In this document: positions 49,250 through 63,400 of the stretch, piece by piece
How the letters are laid out: every line of letters begins with the position of its first letter
Numbering within the stretch: position 1 is the first letter of the stretch
The notes under the pieces: generated by a model
What the model saw: only the letters and a program-made list of their open reading frames with translations
The model's database searches: none
Told to the model about the DNA's origin: nothing
Assembly: GCF_051014685.1 (NCBI RefSeq)
Contig: NW_027478961.1
Coordinates: 186,001-250,000 of the forward strand
Length of the DNA: 64,000 nt
From: Ptiloglossa arizonensis
Lineage: Eukaryota; Arthropoda; Insecta; Hymenoptera; Colletidae
Direction: 5' to 3'
Made by a program: the position numbers and the translations under genes

Positions 49250-52200
49250 TGCTTGAAAAGACAACAAATTTTTCGCAATTCTGCTGCTCCAAACGCTTAA
49301 CCAGAATGGTCTAGGGAAAAAATACACATACCGTTGTAATCGGGAGAGTTTCTACTTTCAGACGCAATAGGAATTTTTCGGTTAAGTCAATCCGTTCGCG
49401 AGATATGGGAGTTTGAAGCTAAGAAATGGTTTAGAAGACAACAAATTTTTCGTACTTCAGCTGCTCCAATCGCTTAACCAGAATGGCCTAGGAGAAAAAT
49501 ATACGTACCGTTGTAATCGGGCGAGTTTCTACTTTCAGACGCAGAAGGAATTTTTGGATTTGGTCAATCCGTTCGCGAGATATGGGACTTTGAAGCTAAG
49601 AAATGGTCGAGAAGACAACAAATTTTTCGCAAATCTGTTGCTCCAAACGCTTAACCAGAATGGCCTAGGGAAAAAATACGCATACCGTTGTAATCGGGCG
49701 AGTTTCTACTTTCAGATGCAATAGGAATTTTTGGGTTCGGTCAATCCGTTCGCGAGATATGGGAGTTTGAAGCTAAAAAATGGTTGAGAAGGCAACAAAG
49801 TTTTCGCAAATCTGCTGCTCCAAACTCTTAACCAGAATGGCCTAGGGAAAAAATACACATACTATTGTAATCGGGCGAGTTTCTACTTTCAGACGCAACA
49901 GGAATTTTTGGGTTAGGACAATCCGTTCGCGAGATATGGGAGTTTGAAGCCAAGAAATGGTTGAGAAGGCAAAAAATTTTTCGCAATTCTGCTGCTCCAA
50001 ACGCTTAACCAGAATGCCCTAGGGATAAAATACACATACCGTTGTAATCGGGCGAGTTTCTACTTTCAGTTACAATAGGAATTTTTGGGTTCGGTAAATC
50101 CGTTCGCGAGATATGGGACTTTGAAGTTAAGAAATGGTTGACAAGACAACAAATTTTTCGCACTTCTGCTGCTCCAATCGCTTAACCAGAATGCCCTAGG
50201 GAAAAAATACACATACCTTTGTAATCGGGCGCGTTTCTACTTTCAGATGCAATAGGAATTTTTGGGTTAGGACAATCCGTTCGCGAGATATGAGAGTTTG
50301 AAGCTAAGAAATGGTTGAGAAGACAACAAATTTTTTGCAGTTCTGCTGCTCCAAACGCTTAACTAGAATGGCCTAGGGAAAAAATACGCATACCGTTGTA
50401 ATCGGGCGAGTTTCTACTTTCAGACGCAGAAGGAATTTTTGGGTTTGTTCAATCCGTTCGCGAGATATGGGGCTTTGAAGCTAAGAAATGGATGAGAAGG
50501 CAACAAATTTTTCGCAATTCTGCGGCTCCAAACGCTTAACCAGAATGGCGTAAGGAAAAATACGCATACCGTTGTAATCGGGCAAGTTTCTACTTTCAGA
50601 CGCAGCAGGAATTTTTGGGTTTGGTCCATCTGTTCGCGAGATATGGGACTTTGAAGCTAAGAAATGGTTGAGAAGACAACAAATTTTTCGCAATTCTGCT
50701 GCTCCAAACGCTTAACCAAAATGGGCTAGGGAAAAAATACACATACCGTTGTATTCGGGCGAGTTTCTACTTTCAAATTCAATAGAAATTTTTGGGTTAG
50801 ATCAATCCGTTCGCGCGATATGAGAGATTGAAGCTAAGAAATGGTTGAGAAGACAACAAATTTTTCGCAGTTCTGCTGCTTCAAACGCTTAACCAGAATG
50901 GCCTAGGGAAAAAATACGCATACCGTTGTAATCGGGCGAGTTTCTACTTTCAGACGCATAAGGAATTTTTGGGATTGGTCAATCCGTTCGCGAGATATGG
51001 GACTTTGAAGCTAAGAAATGGTCGAGAAGACAACAAATTTTTCGCAACTCTGCTGCTCCAAACGCTTAACTAGAATGCCCTAGGGAAAAAATACACATAC
51101 CGTTGTAATCGGGCGAGTTTCTACTTTCAGATGCAATAGGAATTTTTGGGTTAGGACAACCCGTTCGCGAGATATGGGAGTTTGAAGCCAAGAAATGGTT
51201 GAGAAGGCAAAAAATTTTTCGCAATTCTGCTGCTCCAAACGCTTAACCAGAATGCCCTAGGGACAAAATACACATACCGTTGTAATCGGGCGAGTTTCTA
51301 CTTTCAGACGCAACAGGAATCTTTGGGTTAGGTCAATCCGTTCGCGAGATATGAGAGTTTGAATCTAAGAAATGCTTGAAAAGACAACAAATTTTTCGCA
51401 ATTCTGCTGCTCCAAACGCTTAACCAGAATGGTCTAGGGAAAAAATACACATACCGTTGTAATCGGGAGAGTTTCTACTTTCAGACGCAATAGGAATTTT
51501 TCGGTTAAGTCAATCCGTTCGCGAGATATGGGAGTTTGAAGCTAAGAAATGGTTTAGAAGACAACAAATTTTTCGTACTTCAGCTGCTCCAATCGCTTAA
51601 CCAGAATGGCCTAGGAGAAAAATATACGTACCGTTGTAATCGGGCGAGTTTCTACTTTCAGACGCAGAAGGAATTTTTGGATTTGGTCAATCCGTTCGCG
51701 AGATATGGGACTTTGAAGCTAAGAAATGGTCGAGAAGACAACAAATTTTTCGCAAATCTGTTGCTCCAAACGCTTAACCAGAATGGCCTAGGGAAAAAAT
51801 ACGCATACCGTTGTAATCGGGCGAGCTTCTACTTTCAGATGCAATAGGAATTTTTGGGTTCGGTCAATCCGTTCGCGAGATATGGGAGTTTGAAGCTAAA
51901 AAATGGTGGAGAAGGCAACAAAGTTTTCGCAAATCTGCTGCTCCAAACTCTTAACCAGAATGGCCTAGGGAAAAAATACACATACTATTGTAATCGGGCG
52001 AGTTTCTACTTTCAGACGCAACAGGAATTTTTGGGTTAGGACAATCCGTTCGCGAGATATGGGAGTTTGAAGCCAAGAAATGGTTGAGAAGGCAAAAAAT
52101 TTTTCGCAATTCTGCTGCTCCAAACGCTTAACCAGAATGCCCTAGGGATAAAATACACATACCGTTGTAATCGGGCGAGTTTCTACTTTCAGTTACAATA

Positions 52201-53193
52201 GGAATTTTTGGGTTCGGTAAATCCGTTCGCGAGATATGGGACTTTGAAGTTAAGAAATGGTTGACAAGACAACAAATTTTTCGCACTTCTGCTGCTCCAA
52301 TCGCTTAACCAGAATGCCCTAGGGAAAAAATACACATACCTTTGTAATCGGGCGCGTTTCTACTTTCAGATGCAATAGGAATTTTTGGGTTAGGACAATC
52401 CGTTCGCGAGATATGAGAGTTTGAAGCTAAGAAATGGTTGAGAAGACAACAAATTTTTTGCAGTTCTGCTGCTCCAAACGCTTAACTAGAATGGCCTAGG
52501 GAAAAAATACGCATACCGTTGTAATCGGGCGAGTTTCTACTTTCAGACGCAGAAGGAATTTTTGGGTTTGTTCAATCCGTTCGCGAGATATGGGGCTTTG
52601 AAGCTAAGAAATGGATGAGAAGGCAACAAATTTTTCGCAATTCTGCGGCTCCAAACGCTTAACCAGAATGGCGTAAGGAAAAATACGCATACCGTTGTAA
52701 TCGGGCAAGTTTCTACTTTCAGACGCAGCAGGAATTTTTGGGTTTGGTCCATCTGTTCGCGAGATATGGGACTTTGAAGCTAAGAAATGGTTGAGAAGAC
52801 AACAAATTTTTCGCAATTCTGCTGCTCCAAACGCTTAACCAAAATGGGCTAGGGAAAAAATACACATACCGTTGTATTCGGGCGAGTTTCTACTTTCAAA
52901 TTCAATAGAAATTTTTGGGTTAGATCAATCCGTTCGCGCGATATGAGAGATTGAAGCTAAGAAATGGTTGAGAAGACAACAAATTTTTCGCAGTTCTGCT
53001 GCTTCAAACGCTTAACCAGAATGGCCTAGGGAAAAAATACGCATACCGTTGTAATCGGGCGAGTTTCTACTTTCAGACGCATAAGGAATTTTTGGGTTTG
53101 GTCAATCCGTTCGCGAGATATGGGACTTTGAAGCTAAGAAATGGTCGAGAAGACAACAAATTTTTCGCAACTCTGCTGCTCCAAACGCTTAAA
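48950..53193. repeat. 2123-bp higher-order repeat (12 monomers), two copies
   Basis: GACAACCCG (49032 and 51155), GGAATCTTTGGG (49193 and 51316) and GCGTAAGG (50547 and 52670) are all 2123 bp apart, twelve monomers less one base. The units are roughly 48950-51072 and 51073-53193, and the first overlaps the tail of the 2477-bp family. Differences are single bases, such as GGTTGAG against GGTGGAG near 49784 and 51907. Confidence 0.83.
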
Positions 53194-56039
53194 CAGAATG
53201 GCCTAGGGAAAAAATACGCATACCGTTGTAATCGGGCGAGTTTCTACTTTCAGACGCAGAAGGAATTTTTGGGTTTTGTCAATCCGTTCGGGAGATATGG
53301 GAGTTTGAAGCTAAGAAATGGTTGAGAAGACAACAAATTTTTCGCACTTCTGCTGCTCCAAACGCTTAACTAGAATGGCCTAGGGAAAAAATACGCATAC
53401 CGTTCTAATCGGGCGAGTTTCTACTTTCAGACGCAACAGGAATTTTTGGGTTAGGTCAATCCGTTCGCGAGATATGAGAGTTTGAAGCTAAGAAATGCTT
53501 GAGAAGACAACAAATTTTTCGCAGTTCTGCTGCTCCAAACGCTTAACCAGAATGGCCTAGGGAAAAAATACGCATACCGTTGTAATCGGGCGAGTTTCTA
53601 CTTTCAGACGCATAAGGAATTTTTGGGTTTGGTCAATCCGTTCGCGAGATATGGGACTTTGAAGCTAAGAAATGGTCGAGAAGACAACAAATTTTTCGCA
53701 ACTCTGCTGCTCCAAACGCTTAAACAGAATGGCCTAGGGAAAAAATACGCATACCGTTGTAATCGGGCGAGTTTCTACTTTCAGACGCAACAGGAATTTT
53801 TGGGTTAAGACAATCCGTTCGCGAGATATGAGAGTTTGAAGCTGAGAAATGGTTGAGAAGACAACAAATTTTTCGCAATTCTGCTGCACCAAACGCTTAA
53901 CCAGAATGGCCTAGGGAAAAAATACGCATACCGTTGTAATCGGGCGAGTTTCTACTTTCAGACGCAGAAGGAATTTTTGGGTTTTGTCAATCCGTTCGGG
54001 AGATATGGGAGTTTGAAGCTAAGAAATGGTTGAGAAGACAACAAATTTTTCGCACTTCTGCTGCTCCAAACGCTTAATCAGAATGGCCTAGGGAAAAAAT
54101 ACACATACCGTTGTAATCGGGCGAGTTTCTACTTTCAGATGCAATAGGAATTTTTGCGTTAGGTCAATCCGTTCGCGAGATATGGGAGTCTGAAGCCAAG
54201 AAATGGTTGAGACGGCAAAAAATTTATCGCAATTCTGCTGCTCCAAACGCTTAACCAGAATGGCGTAGGGAAAAAATACGCATACCGTTGTAATCGGGCG
54301 AGTTTCTACTTTCAGACGCAACAGGAATTTTTGGGTTAGGACAATCCGTTCGCGAGATATGAGAGTTTGAAGCTGAGAAATGGTTGAGAAGATAACAAAT
54401 TTTTCGCAATTCTGCTGCTCCAAACGCTTAACCAGAATGGCCTAGGGAAAAAATGCGCATACCGTTGTAATCGGGCGAGTTTCTACTTTCAGTTACAATA
54501 GGAATTTTTGGGTTCGGTAAATCCGTTCGCGAGATATGGGACATTGAAGTTAAGAAATGGTTGACAAGACAACAAATTTTTCGCACTTCTGCTGCTCCAA
54601 TCGCTTAACCAGAATGCCCTAGGGAAAAAATACGCATACCGTTGTAATCGGGCGAGTTTCTACTTTCAGACGCAGAAGGAATTTTTGGGTTTGGTCAATC
54701 CGTTCGCGAGATATGGGGCTTTGAAGCTAAGAAATGGATGAGAAGACAACAAATTTTTCGCAATTCTGCTGCTCCAAACGCTTAACCAGAATGGCGTAAG
54801 GAAAAATACGCATACCGTTGTAATCGGGCAAGTTTCTACTTTCAGACGCAGCAGGAATTTTTGGGTTTGGTCCATCTGTTCGCGAGATATGGGACTTTGA
54901 AGCTAAGAAATGGTTGAGAAGACAAAAAATTTTTCGCACTTCTGCTGCTCCAAACGCTTAACTAGAATGGCCTAGTGAAAAAATACGCATACCGTTGTAA
55001 TCGGGCGAGTTTCTTCTTTCAGATGCAATAGGAATTTTTGGGTTAGGTCAATCCGTTCGCGAGATATGGGAGTCTGAAGCCAAGAAATGGTTGAGACGGC
55101 AAAAAATTTATCGCAATTCTGCTGCTCCAAACGCTTAACCAGAATGGCGTAGGGAAAAAATACGCAAACCGTTGTAATCGGGCGAGTTTCTACTTTCAGA
55201 CGCAGCAGGAATTTTTGGGTTTGGTCAATCCGTTCGCGAGATATGGGACTTTGAAGCTAAGAAATGGTTGACAAGACAACAAATTTTTCGCCCTTCTGCT
55301 GCTCCAATCGCTTAACCAGAATGCCCTAGGGGAAAAATACACGTACCGTTGTAATCGGGCGAGTTTCTACTTTCAGACGCAGAAGGAATTTTTGGGTTTG
55401 GTCAATCCGTTCGCGAGATGTGGGACTTTGAAGCTAAGAAATGGATGAGAAGACAAAAAATTTTCGCAATTCTGCTGCTCCAAACGCTTAACCAGAAAGG
55501 GCTAGGGAAAAAATACACCTACCGTTGTAATCGGGCGAGTTTCTACTTTCAGACGCAACAGGAATGTGGGTTAGGTCAATCCGTTCGCGAGATATGGGAG
55601 TTTGAAGCCAAGAAGTGGTTGAGAAGGCAAAAAATTTTTCGCAATTCTGCTGCTCCAAACGCTTAACCAGAATGCCCTAGGGAAAAAATACACATACCGT
55701 TGTAATCGGGCGAGTTTCTACTTTCAAATGCAATAGGAATTTTTGGGTTAGGACAATCCGTTCGCGAGATATGAGAGTTTGAAGCTAAGAAATGGTTCAG
55801 AAGACAACAAATTTTGCGCACTTCTGCTGCTCCAAACGCTTAACTAGAATGGCCTAGTGAAAAAATACGCATACCGTTGTAATCGGGCGAGTTTCTATTT
55901 TCAGACGCAGAAGGAATTTTTGGGTTTGGTCAATCCGTTCGCGAGATATGGGGCTTTGAAGCTAAGAAATGGATGAGAAGACAACAAATTTTTCGCAATT
56001 CTGCTGCTCCAAACGCTTGACCACAATGGGCTAGTGAAA

Positions 56040-59000
56040 AAATACACATACCGTTGTAATCGGGAGAGTTTCTACTTTCACAAGCAACAGGAATTTTTGG
56101 GTTTGGTCAATCCATTCGCGAGATATGGGAGTTTGAAGCCAAGAAATGGTTGAGAAGGCATAACATTTTTCGCAATTCTGCTGATCCAAACGCTTAACCA
56201 GAATGGGCTAGGGAAGAAATACACATACCGTTGTAATCGGGAGAGTTTCTACTTTCACAAGCAACAGGAATTTTTGGGTTTGGTCAATCCGTTCGCGAGA
56301 TATGGGAGTTTGAAGCTAAGAAATGGTTGAGAAGACAACAAATTTTGCGCACTTCTGCTGCTCCAAACGCTTAACTAGAATGGCCTAGTGAAAAAATACG
56401 CATACCGTTGTAATCGGGCGAGTTTCTATTTTCAGACGCAGAAGGAATTTTTGGGTTTGGTCAATCCGTTCGCGAGATATGGGGCTTTGAAGCTAAGAAA
56501 TGGTTGAGAAGGCATAAAATGTTTCGCAATTCTGCTGATCCAAACGCTTAACCAGAATGCCCTAGGGAAAAAATACACATACCGTTGTAATCGGGCGAGT
56601 TACTACTTTCAGATGCAATAGGAATTTTTGGGTTAGGACAATCCGTTCGCGAGATATGGGACTTTGAAGTTAAGAAATGGTTGACAAGACCACAAATTTT
56701 TCGCACTTCTGCTGCTCCAATCGCTTAACCAGAATGCCCTAGGGAAAAAATACACATACCTTTGTAATCGGGCGCGTTTCTACTTTCAGATGCAATAGGA
56801 ATTTTTGGGTTAGGACAATCCGTTCGCGAGATATGAGAGTTTGAAGCTAAGAAATGGTTGAGAAGACAACAAATTTTTCGCACTTCTGCTGCTCCAAACG
56901 CTTAACTAGAATGGCCTAGGGAAAAAATACGCATACCGTTGTAATCGGGCGAGTTTCTACTTTCAGACGCAGAAGGAATTTTTGGGTTTGGTCAATCCGT
57001 TCGCGAGATATGGGGCTTTGAAGCTGAGAAATGGATGAGAAGACAACAAATTTTTCGAAATTCTGCTGCTCCAAACGCTTAACCAGAATGGCGTAAGGAA
57101 AAATACGCATACCGTTGTAATCGGGCAAGTTTCTACTTTCAGACGCAGCAGGAATTTTTGGGTTTGGTCCATCTGTTCGCGAGATATGGGACTTTGAAGC
57201 TAAGAAATGGTTGAGAAGACAACAAATTTTTCGCAATTCTGCTGCTCCAATCGCTTAACCAGAATGGGCTAGGGAAAAAATACACATACAGTTGTAATCG
57301 GGAGAGTTTCTACTTTCACAAGCAACAGGAATTTTTGGGTTTGGTCAATCCGTTCGCGAGATATGGGAGTTTGAAGCCAAGAAATGGTTGAGGAGGCATA
57401 AAATTTTTCGCAATTCTGCTGATCCAAACGCTTAACCAGAATGTCCTAGGGAAAAAATACACATACCGCTGTAGTCGGGCGAGTTTCTTCTTTCAGATGC
57501 AATAGGAATTTTTGGGTTAGGTCAATCCGTTCGCGAGATATGGGACTTTGAAGCTAAGAAATGGTTGACAAGACAACAAATTTTTCGCCCTTCTGCTGCT
57601 CCAATCGCTTAACCAGAATGCCCTAGGGGAAAAATACACGTACCGTTGTAATCGGGCGAGTTTCTACTTTCAGACGCAGAAGGAATTTTTGGGTTTGGTC
57701 AATCCGTTCGCGAGATGTGGGACTTTGAAGCTAAGAAATGGATGAGAAGACAACAAATTTTTCGCAATTCTGCTGCTCCAAACGCTTAACCAGAAAGGGC
57801 TAGGGAAAAAATACACCTACCGTTGTAATCGGGCGAGTTTCTACTTTCAGACGCAACAGGAATTTTTGGGTTAGGTCAATCCGTTCGCGAGATATGGGAG
57901 TTTGAAGCTAAGGCATGGTTGACAAGACAACAAATTTTTCCCACTTCTGCTGCTCCAATCGCTTAACCAGAATGGCCTAGGGAAAAAATACACATACTAT
58001 TGTAATCGGGCGAGTTTCTACTTTCACAAGCAACAGGAATTTTTGGGTTTGGTCAATCCGTTCGCGAGATATGGGAGTTTGAAGCCAAGAAATGGTTGAG
58101 AAGGCATAAAATTTTTCGCAATTCTGCTGATCCAAACGCTTAACCAGAATGGCCTAGGGAAAAAATACACATACCGCTGTAGTCGGGCGAGTGTCTACTT
58201 TCAGATGCAATAGGAATTTTTGGGTTCGGTCAATCCGTTCGCGAGATATGGGAGTTTGAAGCCAAGAAATGCTTGAGAAGGCAAAAAATTTTTCGCAATT
58301 CTGCTGCTCCAAACGCTTAACCAGAATGGCCTAGGGAAAAAATACACATACCGTTGTAATCGGGCGAGTTTCTACTTTCAGATGCAATAGGAATTTTTGG
58401 GTTAGGTCAATCTCTTCGCGAGATATGGGAGTTTGAAGCCAAGAAATGGTAGAGAAGGCAAAAAATTTTTCACAATTCTGCTGCTCCAAACGCTTAACCA
58501 GAATGGCCTAGGGAAAAAATACACCTACCGTTGTAATCGGGCGAGTTTCTACTTTCAGACGCAACAGGAATTTTTGGGTTAGGTCAATCCGTTCGCGAGA
58601 TATGGGAGTTTGAAGCCAAGAAATGGTTGAGAAGGCAAAAAATTTTTCGCAATTCTGCTGCTCCAAACGCTTAACCAGAATGCCCTAGGGAAAGAATACA
58701 CATACCGTTGTAATCGGGCGAGTTTCTACTTTCAGATGCAATAGGAATTTTTGGGTTAGGACAATCCGTTCGCGAGATATGAGAGTTTGAAGCTAAGAAA
58801 TGGTTCAGAAGACAACAAATTTTGCGCACTTCTGCTGCTCCAAACGCTTAACTAGAATGGCCTAGTGAAAAAATACGCATACCGTTGTAATCGGGCGAGT
58901 TTCTACTTTCAGACGCAGAAGGTATTTTTGGGTTAGGACAATCCGTTCGCGAGATATGGGACTTTGAAGCTAAGGCATGGTTGACAAGACAACAAATTTT

Positions 59001-59870
59001 TCCCACTTCTGCTGCTCCAATCGCTTAACCAGAATGGCCTAGGGAAAAAATACACATACTATTGTAATCGGGCGAGTTTCTACTTTCACAAGCAACAGGA
59101 ATTTTTGGGTTTGGTCAATCCGTTCGCGAGATATGGGAGTTTGAAGCCAAGAAATGGTTGAGAAGGCATAAAATTTTTCGCAATTCTGCTGATCCAAACG
59201 CTTAACCAGAATGGCCTAGGGAAAAAATACACATACCGCTGTAGTCGGGCGAGTGTCTACTTTCAGATGCAATAGGAATTTTTGGGTTCGGTCAATCCGT
59301 TCGCGAGATATGGGAGTTTGAAGCCAAGAAATGCTTGAGAAGGCAAAAAATTTTTCGCAATTCTGCTGCTCCAAACGCTTAACCAGAATGGCCTAGGGAA
59401 AAAATACACATACCGTTGTAATCGGGCGAGTTTCTACTTTCAGATGCAATAGGAATTTTTGGGTTAGGTCAATCTCTTCGCGAGATATGGGAGTTTGAAG
59501 CCAAGAAATGGTAGAGAAGGCAAAAAATTTTTCACAATTCTGCTGCTCCAAACGCTTAACCAGAATGGCCTAGGGAAAAAATACACATACCGTTGTAATC
59601 GGGCGAGTTTCTTCTTTCAGATGCAATAGGAATTTTTGGGCTAGGTCAATCCGTTCGCGAGATATGGGAGTTTGAAGCTAAGAAATGGTTGAGAAGGCAA
59701 AAAATTTTTCGCAATTCTGCTGCTCCAAACGCTTAACCAGAATGGCGTAGGGTAAAAATACACATACCGTTGTAATCGGGAGAGTTTCTACTTTCACAAG
59801 CAACAGGAATTTTTGGGTTTGGTCAATCCGTTCGCGAGATATGGGAGTTTGAAGCCAAGAAATGGTTGAG
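56040..59870. repeat. Mixed satellite zone with CACAAGCAACAGG monomers
   Basis: A monomer variant reading CTTTCACAAGCAACAGG, usually with GGCATAAAAT and CTGCTGATCC, is seen only here (near 56074, 56254, 57316, 58024, 59087 and 59792). Part of the zone is a 1062-bp (six-monomer) repeat: 57905-58525 recurs at 58967-59587, marked by AAGGCATGG and TTTTTCCCAC. Monomer order is otherwise irregular. Just to the left, the monomer near 55565 has a two-base loss (GGAATGTGGG). Confidence 0.78.
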
Positions 59871-60460
59871 AAGGCATAAAATTTTTCGCAATTCTGCTGA
59901 TCCAAACGCTTAACCAGAATGGCCCAGGGGAAAAATACACGTACCGTTGTAATCGGGCGAGTGTCTGCTTTCAAATGCGATACGAATTTTTGGGTTAGGA
60001 CAATCCGTTCGCGAGATATGGGACTTTGAAGCTAAGAAATGGTTGACAAGACAACAAATTTTTCGCAATTCTGCTGCTCCAAACGCTTAACCAGAATGGC
60101 CTAGGGAAGAAATACACATACCGTTGTAATCGGGCGAGTTTCTACTTTCAGATGCAATAGGAATTTTTGGGTTAGGTCAAACGGTTCGCGAGATAAGGGA
60201 GTTTGAAGCCAAGAAATGGTAGAGAAGGCAAAAAATTTTTCACAATTCTGCTGCTCCAAACGCTTAACCAGAATGGCCTAGGGAAAAAATACACATACAG
60301 ATGTAATCGGGCGAGTTTCTTCTTTCAGATGCAATAGGAATTTTTGGGTTAGGTCAATCTGTTCGCGAGATATGGCAGTTTGAAGCCAAGAAATGGTTGA
60401 GAAGGCAAGAAATTTTTCGCAATTCTGCTGCTTCAAACGCTTAACCAGAATGGCCTAGGG

Positions 60461-63400
60461 AAAAAATACACATACCGTTGTAATCGGGCGAGTTTCTACT
60501 TTCAGTTACAATAGGAATTTTTGGGTTCGGTAAATCCGTTCGCGAGATATGGGACTTTGAAGTTAAGAAATGGTTGACAAGACAACAAATTTTTCGCACT
60601 TCTGCTGCTCCAATCGCTTAACCAGAATGCCCTAGGGAAAAAATACACATACCTTTGTAATCGGGCGCGTTTCTACTTTCAGATGCAATAGGAATTTTTG
60701 GGTTAGGACAATCCGTTCGCGAGATATGAGAGTTTGAAGCTAAGAAATGGTTGAGAAGACAACAAATTTTTTGCAGTTCTGCTGCTCCAAACGCTTAACT
60801 AGAATGGCCTAGGGAAAAAATACGCATACCGTTGTAATCGGGCGAGTTTCTACTTTCAGACGCAGAAGGAATTTTTGGGTTTGTTCAATCCGTTCGCGAG
60901 ATATGGGGCTTTGAAGCTAAGAAATGGATGAGAAGGCAACAAATTTTTCGCAATTCTGCGGCTCCAAACGCTTAACCAGAATGGCGTAAGGAAAAATACG
61001 CATACCGTTGTAATCGGGCAAGTTTCTACTTTCAGACGCAGCAGGAATTTTTGGGTTTGGTCCATCTGTTCGCGAGATATGGGACTTTGAAGCTAAGAAA
61101 TGGTTGAGAAGACAACAAATTTTTCGCAATTCTGCTGCTCCAAACGCTTAACCAAAATGGGCTAGGGAAAAAATACACATACCGTTGTATTCGGGCGAGT
61201 TTCTACTTTCAAATTCAATAGAAATTTTTGGGTTAGATCAATCCGTTCGCGCGATATGAGAGATTGAAGCTAAGAAATGGTTGAGAAGACAACAAATTTT
61301 TCGCAGTTCTGCTGCTTCAAACGCTTAACCAGAATGGCCTAGGGAAAAAATACGCATACCGTTGTAATCGGGCGAGTTTCTACTTTCAGACGCATAAGGA
61401 ATTTTTGGGTTTGGTCAATCCGTTCGCGAGATATGGGACTTTGAAGCTAAGAAATGGTCGAGAAGACAACAAATTTTTCGCAACTCTGCTGCTCCAAACG
61501 CTTAAACAGAATGGCCTAGGGAAAAAATACGCATACCGTTGTAATCGGGCGAGTTTCTACTTTCAGACGCAGAAGGAATTTTTGGGTTTTGTCAATCCGT
61601 TCGGGAGATATGGGAGTTTGAAGCTAAGAAATGGTTGAGAAGACAACAAATTTTTCGCACTTCTGCTGCTCCAAACGCTTAACTAGAATGGCCTAGGGAA
61701 AAAATACGCATACCGTTCTAATCGGGCGAGTTTCTACTTTCAGACGCAACAGGAATTTTTGGGTTAGGTCAATCCGTTCGCGAGATATGACAGTTTGAAG
61801 CTAAGAAATGCTTGAGAAGACAACAAATTTTTCGCAGTTCTGCTGCTCCAAACGCTTAACCAGAATGGCCTAGGGAAAAAATACGCATACCGTTGTAATC
61901 GGGCGAGTTTCTACTTTCAGACGCATAAGGAATTTTTGGGTTTGGTCAATCCGTTCGCGAGATATGGGACTTTGAAGCTAAGAAATGGTCGAGAAGACAA
62001 CAAATTTTTCGCAACTCTGCTGCTCCAAACGCTTAAACAGAATGGCCTAGGGAAAAAATACGCATACCGTTGTAATCGGGCGAGTTTCTACTTTCAGACG
62101 CAACAGGAATTTTTGGGTTAAGACAATCCGTTCGCGAGATATGAGAGTTTGAAGCTGAGAAATGGTTGAGAAGACAACAAATTTTTCGCAATTCTGCTGC
62201 ACCAAACGCTTAACCAGAATGGCCTAGGGAAAAAATACGCATACCGTTGTAATCGGGCGAGTTTCTACTTTCAGACGCAGAAGGAATTTTTGGGTTTTGT
62301 CAATCCGTTCGGGAGATATGGGAGTTTGAAGCTAAGAAATGGTTGAGAAGACAACAAATTTTTCGCACTTCTGCTGCTCCAAACGCTTAATCAGAATGGC
62401 CTAGGGAAAAAATACACATACCGTTGTAATCGGGCGAGTTTCTACTTTCAGATGCAATAGGAATTTTTGCGTTAGGTCAATCCGTTCGCGAGATATGGGA
62501 GTCTGAAGCCAAGAAATGGTTGAGACGGCAAAAAATTTATCGCAATTCTGCTGCTCCAAACGCTTAACCAGAATGGCGTAGGGAAAAAATACGCATACCG
62601 TTGTAATCGGGCGAGTTTCTACTTTCAGACGCAACAGGAATTTTTGGGTTAGGACAATCCGTTCGCGAGATATGAGAGTTTGAAGCTGAGAAATGGTTGA
62701 GAAGATAACAAATTTTTCGCAATTCTGCTGCTCCAAACGCTTAACCAGAATGGCCTAGGGAAAAAATGCGCATACCGTTGTAATCGGGCGAGTTTCTACT
62801 TTCAGTTACAATAGGAATTTTTGGGTTCGGTAAATCCGTTCGCGAGATATGGGACTTTGAAGTTAAGAAATGGTTGACAAGACAACAAATTTTTCGCACT
62901 TCTGCTGCTCCAATCGCTTAACCAGAATGCCCTAGGGAAAAAATACACATACCTTTGTAATCGGGCGCGTTTCTACTTTCAGATGCAATAGGAATTTTTG
63001 GGTTAGGACAATCCGTTCGCGAGATATGAGAGTTTGAAGCTAAGAAATGGTTGAGAAGACAACAAATTTTTCGCACTTCTGCTGCTCCAAACGCTTAACT
63101 AGAATGGCCTAGGGAAAAAATACGCATACCGTTGTAATCGGGCGAGTTTCTACTTTCAGACGCAGAAGGAATTTTTGGGTTTGGTCAATCCGTTCGCGAG
63201 ATATGGGGCTTTGAAGCTAAGAAATGGATGAGAAGACAACAAATTTTTCGCAATTCTGCTGCTCCAAACGCTTAACCAGAATGGCGTAAGGAAAAATACG
63301 CATACCGTTGTAATCGGGCAAGTTTCTACTTTCAGACGCAGCAGGAATTTTTGGGTTTGGTCCATCTGTTCGCGAGATATGGGACTTTGAAGCTAAGAAA

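Noticed and set aside
55400..55670. Possible short gene at 55418-55666
   Set aside because: It is a satellite frame kept open by one- and two-base losses near 55460 and 55565, with no features of a protein family.
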